10,958 bases of DNA from Promethearchaeota archaeon (GCA_030615235.1 JAUWZR010000064.1:1-10958); one strand, 5' to 3'; positions 1 to 5,701 are shown, numbered from the stretch's first letter. Translations and numbers: made by a program. The notes: a model not told the origin generated them from the sequence alone.

Positions 1-249
1 CACGGGAGTTCCTGTTATATGGAATGCCATTGGATATAATACGTTATATCCCTTAGCACGATAATATCTCGCAAAAACATCTCCGTTCACAAAACTCCTA
101 CCATGGCCTATATGTAAAGGTCCAGAAGCATACGGATAAGGAGAGGTTATAAAAATCTTTTCCTTATTGGCGATTGGATCAGCTTCAAAAATTTTTGCCT
201 GTTCCCATTTATCTTGCCATTTTTTTTCTATTTGCTGAGGATCATACAT
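1..249 (-). CDS. leuS: Leucyl-tRNA synthetase, archaeal type (N-terminal fragment)
   Basis: This is the first 83 residues of a class I aminoacyl-tRNA synthetase that charges tRNA-Leu with leucine in the cytoplasm; the rest lies beyond the left edge. Reading the minus strand from the ATG at 249 gives an MYDPQQIEKKWQDKWE start. It is followed by the ATP-binding HIGH motif at residues 46-49 (PLHIGHGRS) and by MAFHITGTP at residues 74-82, a block typical of archaeal and eukaryotic-cytosolic LeuRS rather than IleRS or ValRS. The start is well fixed: upstream in the same frame a stop (TGA) occurs at 271-273 with no other ATG, GTG or TTG between. The KMSKS motif, editing domain and anticodon-binding domain are outside the window. 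The gene is divergent from the enoyl-CoA hydratase. Confidence 0.93.
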   Translation of the reverse strand, partial: MYDPQQIEKKWQDKWEQAKIFEADPIANKEKIFITSPYPYASGPLHIGHGRSFVNGDVFARYYRAKGYNVLYPMAFHITGTPV

Positions 250-360
250 TTTATACTCATCTTCATTGTGTCATTTCCAGATATTTTACTTTTTAAAACA
301 CTATTAGATGCATTAACTATCCTTAAACCTATTTCAATTAAATTATATACGCAAAGCAAG

Positions 361-403
361 CAAATCCGTCATAAATTTAAAAGAAAAAGATCGCGCGGAT
401 TTG
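361..403. repeat. 8-bp inverted repeat in the leuS/hydratase spacer
   Basis: CAAATCCG at 361-368 is the exact reverse complement of CGGATTTG at 396-403, with 27 bases between. The right arm follows GATCGCG, an unusually GC-rich patch for this intergenic DNA. It could be the foot of a small structured RNA or a regulatory site. There is no promoter, C/D box or tRNA-like fold that I can recognise to decide between these. Confidence 0.35.
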
Positions 404-581
404 TATCGCTCATAATAATAATTGTAATAATGTCTGAAGTAATACATTTTTCTGTAAAAATTCTTTTACTAAGCTTTTTGAAGCAGTATTATTCATGAAC
501 ATTATCATTGTAATCAAATATCTTCTTTTTTATAAATTTTATCTAAAAATTTGGAGGAAAGTGGTTTTCAAGTTCTATAAA

Positions 582-590
582 TTTAAAATT
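582..590 (+). promoter_or_regulatory. TATA-like box, leaderless promoter of the enoyl-CoA hydratase
   Basis: TTTAAAATT is centred about 27 bases before the ATG at 613. An archaeal TATA box sits about 26 bases before the transcription start, so the mRNA would begin at or next to the start codon. The absence of a Shine-Dalgarno sequence just before this ATG agrees with a leaderless transcript. Confidence 0.55.
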
Positions 591-612
591 TATTATTGAT
601 TAAGAATAAACT

Positions 613-1446
613 ATGAAATTCGAAAGTTTAATTTATAAAGAAATTGAAGAAACAGCCTGGATAATACTGAATCGACCAGAAGTGATGAATGCATTAAGCA
701 TGAAACTTTCAGAAGAAATAGTTGCTGCAATAGAAATAGTAAGACAATCTACAGAAATAAAATTCTTGGTTATTAAAGGTGAGGGTCCCAACTTCTGCGT
801 TGGTGATGATATTACAGAGATGATTAAATGGGGAAACGCTAACGATATAACTCGAAGGTGTCGATACTATCAAAACATGGCTAACCAGCTGGAAGAATTA
901 GATAAAATTACAATTGCTGCTGTAGATGGATATGCTGTGGGAGGAGGATTAGAGATTACAATGGCTTGTGATTTTGTTATAGCCACTGAGCGTTCACAAT
1001 GGGGTATGCCTGAGGTAGATGTTGGAATTACTCCTGGATGGGGTGGTACGACACGCCTAGCTCGATTAATCGGTCGAAGAAGAGCGAAAGAAATCAATCT
1101 TATTGGAGCGCTTCATCCGAGCAAAAAGGCTGTTGAATGGAATTTGTGGAACCGAGTTGTTGCCAACGATCAACTCGATGAAGAAATTGAGAGATTGTTA
1201 GAAGTGCTTAAATCCAAAAATCAGCAAGGAATGCGTCAATTGAAATTTATTATTAACCGAGGAGTAGAATGCGATTTATATACAGCTCAGGGTTTCGAAG
1301 TTTTATCTGGAGCATTAACGGGAGCTGTGAGTGGAATGTGGAAAATAAAAGACGCAGATCAAGGCAAAGGCGTTCTCGGCTTCACGGCTAAAGATGGTTT
1401 ATGGCAAACGAGAAGAAGATTGGCAAAAAATTTTTGGGTAGATTAA
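613..1446 (+). CDS. Enoyl-CoA hydratase/isomerase family protein
   Basis: This is a crotonase-fold protein of 277 residues, close to the usual length of about 260, predicted to be cytoplasmic and to act on an acyl-CoA ester, most simply adding water to an enoyl-CoA. The oxyanion-hole segments are visible: NFCVGDD (about 60-66) and AVGGGLE (108-114). Both catalytic glutamates of classical hydratases are present, E114 after the GGG and E134 in GMPEVDVG, followed by TPGWGGTTRL. That favours true hydratase activity over an isomerase or hydrolase that lacks one glutamate. The C-terminus (KDGLWQTRRRLAKNFWVD) is not the usual short AFxEKRxP tail, so substrate and oligomer contacts may differ. It stands alone with its own promoter and terminator. 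Substrate chain type cannot be read from sequence. A beta-oxidation or aromatic-acid role is an inference. Confidence 0.9.
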   Translation: MKFESLIYKEIEETAWIILNRPEVMNALSMKLSEEIVAAIEIVRQSTEIKFLVIKGEGPNFCVGDDITEMIKWGNANDITRRCRYYQNMANQLEELDKITIAAVDGYAVGGGLEITMACDFVIATERSQWGMPEVDVGITPGWGGTTRLARLIGRRRAKEINLIGALHPSKKAVEWNLWNRVVANDQLDEEIERLLEVLKSKNQQGMRQLKFIINRGVECDLYTAQGFEVLSGALTGAVSGMWKIKDADQGKGVLGFTAKDGLWQTRRRLAKNFWVD

Positions 1447-1471
1447 CTATTCCAAAATAGCTTTTTTTTTT
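1447..1471 (+). terminator. Hairpin plus T10 terminator after the hydratase
   Basis: Starting at the base after the TAA, CTATT (1447-1451) pairs with AATAG (1456-1460) around a CCAA loop. It is followed by C and ten T residues (1462-1471). The poly-T tract alone would stop archaeal RNA polymerase. Confidence 0.7.
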
Positions 1472-1591
1472 AATTTTAAAAAATATTTATTTCGATATGA
1501 TTCTTTTGGAAAAAAATATTACTCCTTTATGCTAGTATTACTAAATTCCAAGATAATATTAACTAAAGATTTAAATATTTAATCAATTTTC

Positions 1592-1641
1592 ATAAATATA
1601 ATAAACTCTTAATAAATATGAGAATTGTGGAGAATTATTGA
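1592..1641 (+). promoter_or_regulatory. TATA-like box, SD and mini-ORF before the metal ATPase
   Basis: ATAAATATA at 1592-1600 is a plausible TATA box giving a start near 1618-1624. An ATG at 1618 opens a frame of only seven codons (MRIVENY) that ends at TGA 1639-1641. That stop overlaps the TTG start of the ATPase at 1638-1640 in the string TTGA. GGAG at 1629-1632 lies five bases before the TTG. The arrangement would allow stop-start coupling, but a chance short frame is possible. Confidence 0.4.
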
Positions 1642-3554
1642 ACATTAAACTAAGAAAGGGGCTTGTTCTCGCAAGTGAACTTTTACTATGTATATTAAAT
1701 GGGGTCTTCTTATTTATTTTACCAGATTCGGGTATATGGTGGTTAAAATCATATGGAAACATTTTTGGGCTTATATCCTTTATAATTGGTGGGATTCCTG
1801 TTATCATCAGTTCAATAATAGAATTGTCTCATAAGGATCTTACGGCAGATATATTATTTTCAATAGCTCTAATCGCAACACTATATTTGGAAGATTTTTT
1901 TGCCGTATCTATTTTAATTATTATGATGGGGGCGGGAGATTTCATCGAAGAATGGACCCTAGATCGAAGCAAGGGCAATCTTGAGTCATTAATAGAGCTA
2001 CAACCAGAGATATGTCATAAAAAAAATGGAAATACTGATGATAATTCTACGATTGATGTTCCTACAAAATCAATTGTCAGAGGTGATATCATTCTTGTAA
2101 AGCATGGGGAAAGAATTGCGATTGATGGAGTAGTCATAAAGGGTAATGCTAATGTAGATCAATCTTCAATAACAGGTGAATCATTGCCTATTTTTAAAAA
2201 ACCAGGTGATTCTGTTCTATCTGGTTCCTTGATTATGGACGGATATCTAGAAATAGAATGTTTGGTCCCAGCTAAAGAGTCCTCAATTGAAAAAGTTATA
2301 AATATGGTAATAAATGCTCAGAATGAAAAATCAGAATTCCAAACTTTAACAGATAAGTGGGCTCAATTTTTTGCTCCAACAATCATTCTTATAGCAATAA
2401 TAGTATGGTTCCTTACACAGAATTTATATTATTCTGTAACAGTTTTGGTTGTGTCATGTCCTTGCGCATTAGTATTAAGTGTCCCCACAGCATTTATTGC
2501 ATCATTAGGAAATGCTGCGAATCATGGTGTTTGGATTAAATCGGGAGATTCTATTGAAAAGATTGGAAAAATTGATACTGTTATGCTCGATAAAACTGGG
2601 ACACTCACTACAGGCGATTTAACTATTAATAAAGTAATAGAAAATCATCTATCATATTCGAGTAATAAAATTCTAAACCTTTCTGCAAGTCTCGAGTATT
2701 ATTCTTCTCATCCTATTGCAAAGTGCTTATTAGAGAGAAATAGTATGAATGGATTACGGATAGACTTACCAGCAGATTATGATATCATTCCAGGTGTTGG
2801 TATATCTGGTACAATTGAGAATCAGAGATATTACTTAGGAAATAAGACGCTCTTAGAAATGGAAGAACTTAATTTAAATCATATTGAGAAGGGCGTTAAT
2901 AAGAATCTCGATGAATTCTTAAAAATTGAGGGAGATGCTGGAGACTTAGGACTTATTTTGGCTGTGAAAGATGAAATTCTTGGATTTATTCTATTAAGAG
3001 ATGAATTGCGTATCGATGTTGTAAATTTTATCAATGGATTGAAAACTCTGGGTATTAAAAAAATTGGTTTAATATCTGGTGATAATGAAGATCGATCAAA
3101 TCAAGTTGCTGATGAGTTAAAAATAGATTTTGTGAGAGGAAATCTAAAACCCGAAGATAAATTCGAAATTATTAAAAAGGAAGTAGCTCAAAACCATTAT
3201 GTTGCTATGGTTGGGGATGGAATAAACGATGCACCTAGTCTGGCATTATCAACAGTTGGTATTGCGATTGGAAATGGGGGAACAGCAATTGCTGCCAGCC
3301 AAGCAGATGTAATTTTACTAACTGATGAAATCTCTAATCTTGTTCATGTGATTGACCTAGGAAGAAGAACTATAAGAAAAAGTAAAATAAATATCGTTTT
3401 AGCATTATTCCTCAACATATTTGGTATTTTTCTGTCTTTAATTGGTTTTCTTAATCCAATATCTGCGGCATTATGGCATATCATTGAATCGTTAATTGTT
3501 GTCATCAATAGCTCATTTTTATTAAAGGTACAGCCAAGAATTTTAAAAAATTGA
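1638..3554 (+). CDS. Heavy-metal translocating P1B-type ATPase
   Basis: This is an inner-membrane pump of 638 residues that uses ATP to move a transition-metal ion. All core motifs are present: actuator TGES at 179-182, the metal-binding CPC in the TM6 helix at 274-276, phosphorylation DKTGT with D318, the P1B-specific HP at 358-359, and the hinge GDGIND at 526-531. There is no N-terminal metal-binding domain (no GMxCxxC); the chain starts almost directly with the first membrane helix. The last helix carries H614, E617 and S618 (LWHIIESLIVVINSS), so it is neither the MxxSS of copper pumps nor the DxG of Zn/Cd/Pb pumps. It is nearer the Hxxx(S/T) types. Metal identity is therefore open, with Zn, Co, Ni or Mn more likely than Cu(I). 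The TTG start follows GGAG by five bases; no earlier in-frame start is convincing. It pairs with the ICMT-like gene 33 bases downstream. Confidence 0.92.
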   Translation: MNIKLRKGLVLASELLLCILNGVFLFILPDSGIWWLKSYGNIFGLISFIIGGIPVIISSIIELSHKDLTADILFSIALIATLYLEDFFAVSILIIMMGAGDFIEEWTLDRSKGNLESLIELQPEICHKKNGNTDDNSTIDVPTKSIVRGDIILVKHGERIAIDGVVIKGNANVDQSSITGESLPIFKKPGDSVLSGSLIMDGYLEIECLVPAKESSIEKVINMVINAQNEKSEFQTLTDKWAQFFAPTIILIAIIVWFLTQNLYYSVTVLVVSCPCALVLSVPTAFIASLGNAANHGVWIKSGDSIEKIGKIDTVMLDKTGTLTTGDLTINKVIENHLSYSSNKILNLSASLEYYSSHPIAKCLLERNSMNGLRIDLPADYDIIPGVGISGTIENQRYYLGNKTLLEMEELNLNHIEKGVNKNLDEFLKIEGDAGDLGLILAVKDEILGFILLRDELRIDVVNFINGLKTLGIKKIGLISGDNEDRSNQVADELKIDFVRGNLKPEDKFEIIKKEVAQNHYVAMVGDGINDAPSLALSTVGIAIGNGGTAIAASQADVILLTDEISNLVHVIDLGRRTIRKSKINIVLALFLNIFGIFLSLIGFLNPISAALWHIIESLIVVINSSFLLKVQPRILKN

Positions 3555-3570
3555 ATAATTAATAAATAAA

Positions 3571-3576
3571 AGGAGG
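3571..3576 (+). promoter_or_regulatory. Strong Shine-Dalgarno site of the ICMT-like gene
   Basis: AGGAGG lies 11 bases before the ATG at 3588, slightly farther than usual. It shows that this organism uses Shine-Dalgarno initiation inside operons, in contrast to the leaderless first genes nearby. Confidence 0.7.
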
Positions 3577-3587
3577 ATATATCAAAA

Positions 3588-4229
3588 ATGCATGGAAAAA
3601 AAAAAAAAGAAGAAATGGGAGAGAAACCTGAAAATGCTCAAAATCAGGGAATAAAGATGATTATCACATTTACCGCTCTTGGTATTTCAATAATCATTTT
3701 GACTTTCATTTCTGATTTTTTTGTATCGTTTATAATTTGTCTAATAGGTTATATCGTTCACACCCTTGGTCATTATTCCGAGCATGGTGAATCCAATATA
3801 AGAAAAAATAGTGTTTTTCAATCCATTGGTATAATAATTGTCTTCATAGGTTGGATAGCTTATATTTTTATGATAATAAATGATCCAATAAAAATCTACG
3901 ATTTTTTCTTATTAACCGTAATTGCCGGGATTGTTTTAACTGTATTAGGTTTTTATATATGCTACATGGCAATGGGTTTAAGAAAAGGCTTTAGAGAACA
4001 AGACGATCTTATAACTACGGGAATATATGGGATTTTTAGGCATCCACTATATATTGGGTTAATCTTATTTCATATTGGAATTCCTTTAATTTTTAGTGGA
4101 TACATGACTCTTCTATCAAGTATTTTCTGGATTCCTATAGTCTTTGTGTGGATGAAAATTGATGAAATTACCTTGAAAAAAATTTATGGAGAGGAATATG
4201 TCGAATATATGAAAAAGACTATATTTTAA
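3588..4229 (+). CDS. ICMT-like membrane methyltransferase
   Basis: This is a predicted integral membrane protein of 213 residues of the isoprenylcysteine carboxyl methyltransferase / phospholipid methyltransferase superfamily, which moves a methyl group from S-adenosylmethionine to a lipid-like or thiol substrate. After a lysine-rich cytoplasmic start there are hydrophobic segments at about 22-60, 78-98, 106-129 and 154-189. The family signature is clear in the C-terminal half: TTGIYGIFRHPLYIG (143-157, with R151, H152, P153, Y155), then DEITLKKIYGEEYVEYMKK (192-210) with the conserved acidic residue E193. The substrate cannot be told; archaea have no known prenylated CaaX proteins as a rule. 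It lies 33 bases after the metal ATPase with its own AGGAGG, so the two are probably co-transcribed. A run of 13 A residues (3596-3608) follows the start closely; an in-frame ATG at 3615 could be an alternative start. Confidence 0.85.
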   Translation: MHGKKKKEEMGEKPENAQNQGIKMIITFTALGISIIILTFISDFFVSFIICLIGYIVHTLGHYSEHGESNIRKNSVFQSIGIIIVFIGWIAYIFMIINDPIKIYDFFLLTVIAGIVLTVLGFYICYMAMGLRKGFREQDDLITTGIYGIFRHPLYIGLILFHIGIPLIFSGYMTLLSSIFWIPIVFVWMKIDEITLKKIYGEEYVEYMKKTIF

Positions 4230-4241
4230 TATAGTTCTTTT
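4214..4241 (+). terminator. Hairpin across the ICMT-like stop codon
   Basis: AAAGA plus CTATATT (4214-4225) pairs with AATATAG plus TCTTT (4228-4240), with one bulged T at 4235. The TAA stop (4227-4229) sits at the loop. A short T-rich stretch follows. It is a candidate terminator or 3' end stabiliser for the ATPase/ICMT unit. Confidence 0.45.
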
Positions 4242-4246
4242 AGAAA

Positions 4247-4268
4247 TTTGTTTTAGTTTTAAAACAAA
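4247..4268. promoter_or_regulatory. 9-bp inverted repeat just upstream of the first cold-shock promoter
   Basis: TTTGTTTTA (4247-4255) and TAAAACAAA (4260-4268) form a perfect 9-bp inverted repeat with a GTTT spacer. Its right arm touches the putative BRE/TATA of the first cold-shock gene. It could be an operator or part of the upstream transcript's end. The second cold-shock gene has no matching repeat at this place. Confidence 0.35.
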
Positions 4269-4284
4269 AGGTAAAAATATATTA
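4266..4284 (+). promoter_or_regulatory. BRE/TATA of cold-shock gene 1
   Basis: AAAAGG followed by TAAAAATATATTA aligns base by base with the region before cold-shock gene 2 (4811-4827), and both are followed by a shared TGGATT (4289-4294 here). A TATA centre near 4278 predicts transcription from about 4303, the base of the hairpin described next. Confidence 0.55.
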
Positions 4285-4302
4285 TCTATGGATTGTTAAT
4301 TT

Positions 4303-4333
4303 AATTAATTCTTTGATATAGAAAGAATTAGTT
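4303..4333 (+). promoter_or_regulatory. 5' UTR hairpin of cold-shock gene 1
   Basis: TAATTCTTT (4306-4314) pairs perfectly with AAAGAATTA (4322-4330) around a seven-base loop. One G-U and two A-U pairs extend the stem to 4303-4333. The same stem occurs before gene 2 with a different loop and slightly different ends, so the pairing is kept while the bases around it vary. It sits at the predicted 5' end of the mRNA, 22 bases before the TTG start. It is a candidate temperature-sensing or stabilising element. Confidence 0.6.
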
Positions 4334-4355
4334 TTAAAAAAAATTGGTTTTAAAA

Positions 4356-4619
4356 TTGGTAAAAGGAACAGTAAAATGGTTTAATAGCCGAAAAGGCTTT
4401 GGATTTATTAATTCTGAAGAAGGTGACGATGTCTTCGTTCATTACACCGCATTAGCTGGTGGAGATGACGAATACAAGACATTAAACGAAAACGATAAGG
4501 TCGAGTTTGAAGTCACAGAAGGTCAAAAAGGCCCTCAAGCTTCAAATGTCGTAGTAACTGAAAAAGCTCCTCCTCAATTTAATTCTTATAATCGAGGCGG
4601 CAGAAGAAATCGCTATTAA
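4356..4619 (+). CDS. Cold-shock domain protein (CspA family), copy 1
   Basis: This is a small cytoplasmic single-strand nucleic-acid binding protein of the CspA family, expected to act as an RNA chaperone. The 87 residues hold one cold-shock domain (about 1-68) with RNP1 KGFGFI (13-18), RNP2 VFVHY (26-30) and the aromatic surface W8, F9, F15, F17, F27. A basic tail follows (NRGGRRNRY), a short RGG-like extension that most bacterial Csps lack and that may add RNA affinity. I place the start at TTG 4356, not at the in-frame TTG 4344. It aligns with the TTG of copy 2, gives both proteins exactly 87 residues, and gives the normal N-terminus (M-V-K-G-T-V-K-W). No Shine-Dalgarno precedes it. Copy 2, 549 bases on, differs at 9 of 87 positions. 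Csp proteins are patchy in archaea, so bacterial ancestry is possible. Confidence 0.93.
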   Translation: MVKGTVKWFNSRKGFGFINSEEGDDVFVHYTALAGGDDEYKTLNENDKVEFEVTEGQKGPQASNVVVTEKAPPQFNSYNRGGRRNRY

Positions 4620-4738
4620 GTTAAACGAGTTAGTATAAATCTGTAAATGTAATTAAATATAATAAGTATTAAATAATAAAAGTAAAAAACTCTTTTTGCG
4701 ATTGTTATTCATTAATCCTTATCTTTTTTTTTGTTTTT
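4620..4738 (+). terminator. 3' UTR, hairpin and poly-T terminator of cold-shock gene 1
   Basis: This stretch matches the 3' region of copy 2 almost as closely as the coding parts match. It contains AAAAA/TTTTT arms around CTC (4685-4697), the shared GCGATTGTTAT, and CCTTATC followed by nine T, G and five T (4724-4738). The poly-T is the likely terminator. The upstream hairpin is shorter than in copy 2. The remaining bases to 4810 hold nothing I recognise. Confidence 0.6.
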
Positions 4739-4810
4739 AGAGCAAAATTGTTAATTCTTTAAACATCTTGTTAAAACCTTTAGGAATCGATTGTATTCTT
4801 ACATATTTAA

Positions 4811-4827
4811 AAAGGAAAAATTAATTA
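4811..4827 (+). promoter_or_regulatory. BRE/TATA of cold-shock gene 2
   Basis: AAAGG plus AAAAATTAATTA aligns with the promoter of copy 1, followed by the shared TGGATT at 4832-4837. The predicted transcription start is near 4847, immediately before the hairpin at 4850. Confidence 0.5.
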
Positions 4828-4849
4828 CCCGTGGATTCTTTTTGTAATT

Positions 4850-4876
4850 AATTCTTTAAGAAAAGATTAAAGAATT
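4850..4876 (+). promoter_or_regulatory. 5' UTR hairpin of cold-shock gene 2
   Basis: AATTCTTTAA (4850-4859) and TTAAAGAATT (4867-4876) form a perfect 10-bp stem with a GAAAAGA loop. It corresponds to the stem at 4303-4333 before copy 1. It is followed by T7-C-A9 (4875-4891), which can itself fold back next to the start codon and might control access of the ribosome. Confidence 0.6.
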
Positions 4877-4904
4877 TTTTTCAAAAAAAAATAGGTTGAA
4901 TTTT

Positions 4905-5168
4905 TTGACTACAGGAACAGTAAAATGGTTTAATAGCCGAAAAGGCTTTGGATTTATTAATTCTGAAGATGGTACTGATGTCTTCGTTCATTTCTCCGCA
5001 TTAGCTGGTGGAGATGACGAATACAAGACATTAAACGAAAACGATAAGGTTGAGTTTGAAGTAACCGAAGGCCAAAAAGGTCCTCAAGCTTCAAATGTCG
5101 TAGTAACCGAAAAAGCTCCTCCTCAACTTGACTCTTATAGTCGAGGCGGAAGACGAAATCGCTATTAA
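4905..5168 (+). CDS. Cold-shock domain protein (CspA family), copy 2
   Basis: This is the second CspA-type nucleic-acid chaperone, 87 residues, with the same RNP1 (KGFGFI, 13-18) and RNP2 (VFVHF, 26-30) and the same basic tail ending RGGRRNRY. Compared with copy 1 the changes are mostly mild: V2T, K3T, E22D, D24T, Y30F, T31S and three in the tail. None touches the aromatic binding surface except the conservative Y to F. Many third-codon positions differ while the protein is kept, which points to purifying selection on both copies rather than a very recent copy. The TTG at 4905 is chosen because it aligns with copy 1 (TTG-x-x-GGA-ACA); the TTG at 4896 has no counterpart in register. There is no Shine-Dalgarno. 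The pair may differ in temperature response through the 5' UTRs. Confidence 0.93.
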   Translation: MTTGTVKWFNSRKGFGFINSEDGTDVFVHFSALAGGDDEYKTLNENDKVEFEVTEGQKGPQASNVVVTEKAPPQLDSYSRGGRRNRY

Positions 5169-5305
5169 GTTAAATGAGTTAGTATAAATCTACAAATGTA
5201 ATTAAATATATAATAAGTATTAAATAATAATTAAGTAAAAAAGTGTAAACACTTTTTGCGATTGTTATCTAACCTTATCTTTTTTTTTTATTGTTTTTGT
5301 TTTTA
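5169..5305 (+). terminator. 3' UTR, hairpin and poly-T terminator of cold-shock gene 2
   Basis: AAAAAGTG (5238-5245) and CACTTTTT (5250-5257) form a perfect 8-bp stem with a TAAA loop. The shared GCGATTGTTAT follows, and then CCTTATC with ten T residues (5280-5289) and more T-rich runs to about 5304. The stem is longer than the one at 4685-4697 in copy 1 but sits at the same place, so the element seems to be kept as a structure. Confidence 0.65.
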
Positions 5306-5378
5306 ATAGTTAACGAATTAATTAGATGTTTTTTCATTATTTTGCATTAACGATAAATATGCGTATGTGTGTTTACAT

Positions 5379-5615
5379 ATGGTGTCAAAAAAAATTAGGA
5401 TAACTGAGGAAGTGTATAAAAAATTAATGGAAATCAAGGGAGAGAATGAAAGCTTTTCATATCTATTCTTAAGATTAATTAAGGGGCAAAAATATAATAT
5501 TGAAAAATCTTTTAGCGCTTGGGATTTATCTAATGAAGAAATGAAAGGAATTTGGGGAGATATAAACACTCGTTCAGGTCGTCATTGGAAAAAATCTGAT
5601 ATTGGTGATTTGTAA
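5379..5615 (+). CDS. VapB-type antitoxin (DUF217 family)
   Basis: This small protein of 78 residues has the pattern of the archaeal VapB antitoxins of the DUF217 family. The N-terminal KKIRITEEVYKKLMEIKGENESFSYLFLRLI is a ribbon-helix-helix-like DNA-binding part. The C-terminal tail would wrap the VapC ribonuclease. The family normally represses its own operon and neutralises a PIN-domain toxin. I start at ATG 5379 because the family motif begins right after it; GTG 5367 would add four residues and GTG 5382 is also possible. ATAAATAT at 5353-5360 lies about 23 bases upstream, so the mRNA may be leaderless. TATGT (5364-5368) and ACATA (5375-5379) form a small inverted repeat over the start, a possible operator. 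The stop overlaps the toxin start (TAATG), but the toxin is broken, so this is an orphan antitoxin. Confidence 0.82.
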   Translation: MVSKKIRITEEVYKKLMEIKGENESFSYLFLRLIKGQKYNIEKSFSAWDLSNEEMKGIWGDINTRSGRHWKKSDIGDL

Positions 5616-5701
5616 TGATAATACTAGATACTTCAGCTTGTATTGATCATTAGATTGGCAATAGAAATTTTAATCAAATCTAGAAAACCTTAGTATTTAT
5701 T
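5615..5701 (+). pseudogene. Remnant of a VapC PIN-domain toxin
   Basis: The ATG at 5615 overlaps the VapB stop and opens with MIILDTSACID, the classic PIN-domain start whose aspartate (D5) is the first metal-binding catalytic residue. After 12 codons a TAG (5651-5653) ends the frame. The same frame beyond it reads IGNRNFNQI, a second TAG (5681), then KTLVFI. This resembles the usual PIN C-terminus (TRNxxxFxxIxGLxV). The simplest reading is that about 100 central codons were deleted and only both ends remain. The N-terminal match is strong; the C-terminal match is short and inferred. No active ribonuclease can be made from it. It ends against the converging SDR gene. Confidence 0.65.

Larger units (their letters stand above)
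250..612. other. Divergent intergenic region between leuS and the hydratase
   Basis: I see no convincing gene in these 363 bases. An open frame of 94 codons at 214-498 (+) overlaps leuS, is dominated by Ile, Leu, Phe and Lys as random AT-rich DNA would be, and resembles nothing I know. The stretch should hold both divergent promoters. A TTTTAAAA run at 291-298 could serve leuS on the minus strand, and a TATA-like box at 582-590 serves the hydratase. A perfect 8-bp inverted repeat lies at 361-368 and 396-403, beside a small GC-rich patch. A GGAGG at 553-557 leads only to a 12-codon GTG frame that ends at TGA 597-599. Confidence 0.6.

Noticed and set aside
214..498. 94-codon open frame on the plus strand
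   Set aside because: It overlaps the leuS start in antisense, has random AT-rich composition, no start signal and no family resemblance.
553..599. GGAGG with a GTG frame as a leader peptide of the hydratase
   Set aside because: The frame is 12 codons, ends before the gene, and overlaps the likely TATA box, so it would not be in the mRNA.
4344..4355. TTG 4344 as the start of cold-shock copy 1
   Set aside because: The TTG at 4356 aligns with copy 2 and gives both proteins 87 residues; the earlier TTG seems to come from a 12-base repeat of AAAATTGG.
5615..5701. TAG codons in the VapC remnant as pyrrolysine
   Set aside because: Too many codons of the PIN domain are missing for readthrough to give a functional protein, and a nearby gene appears to end at TAG.
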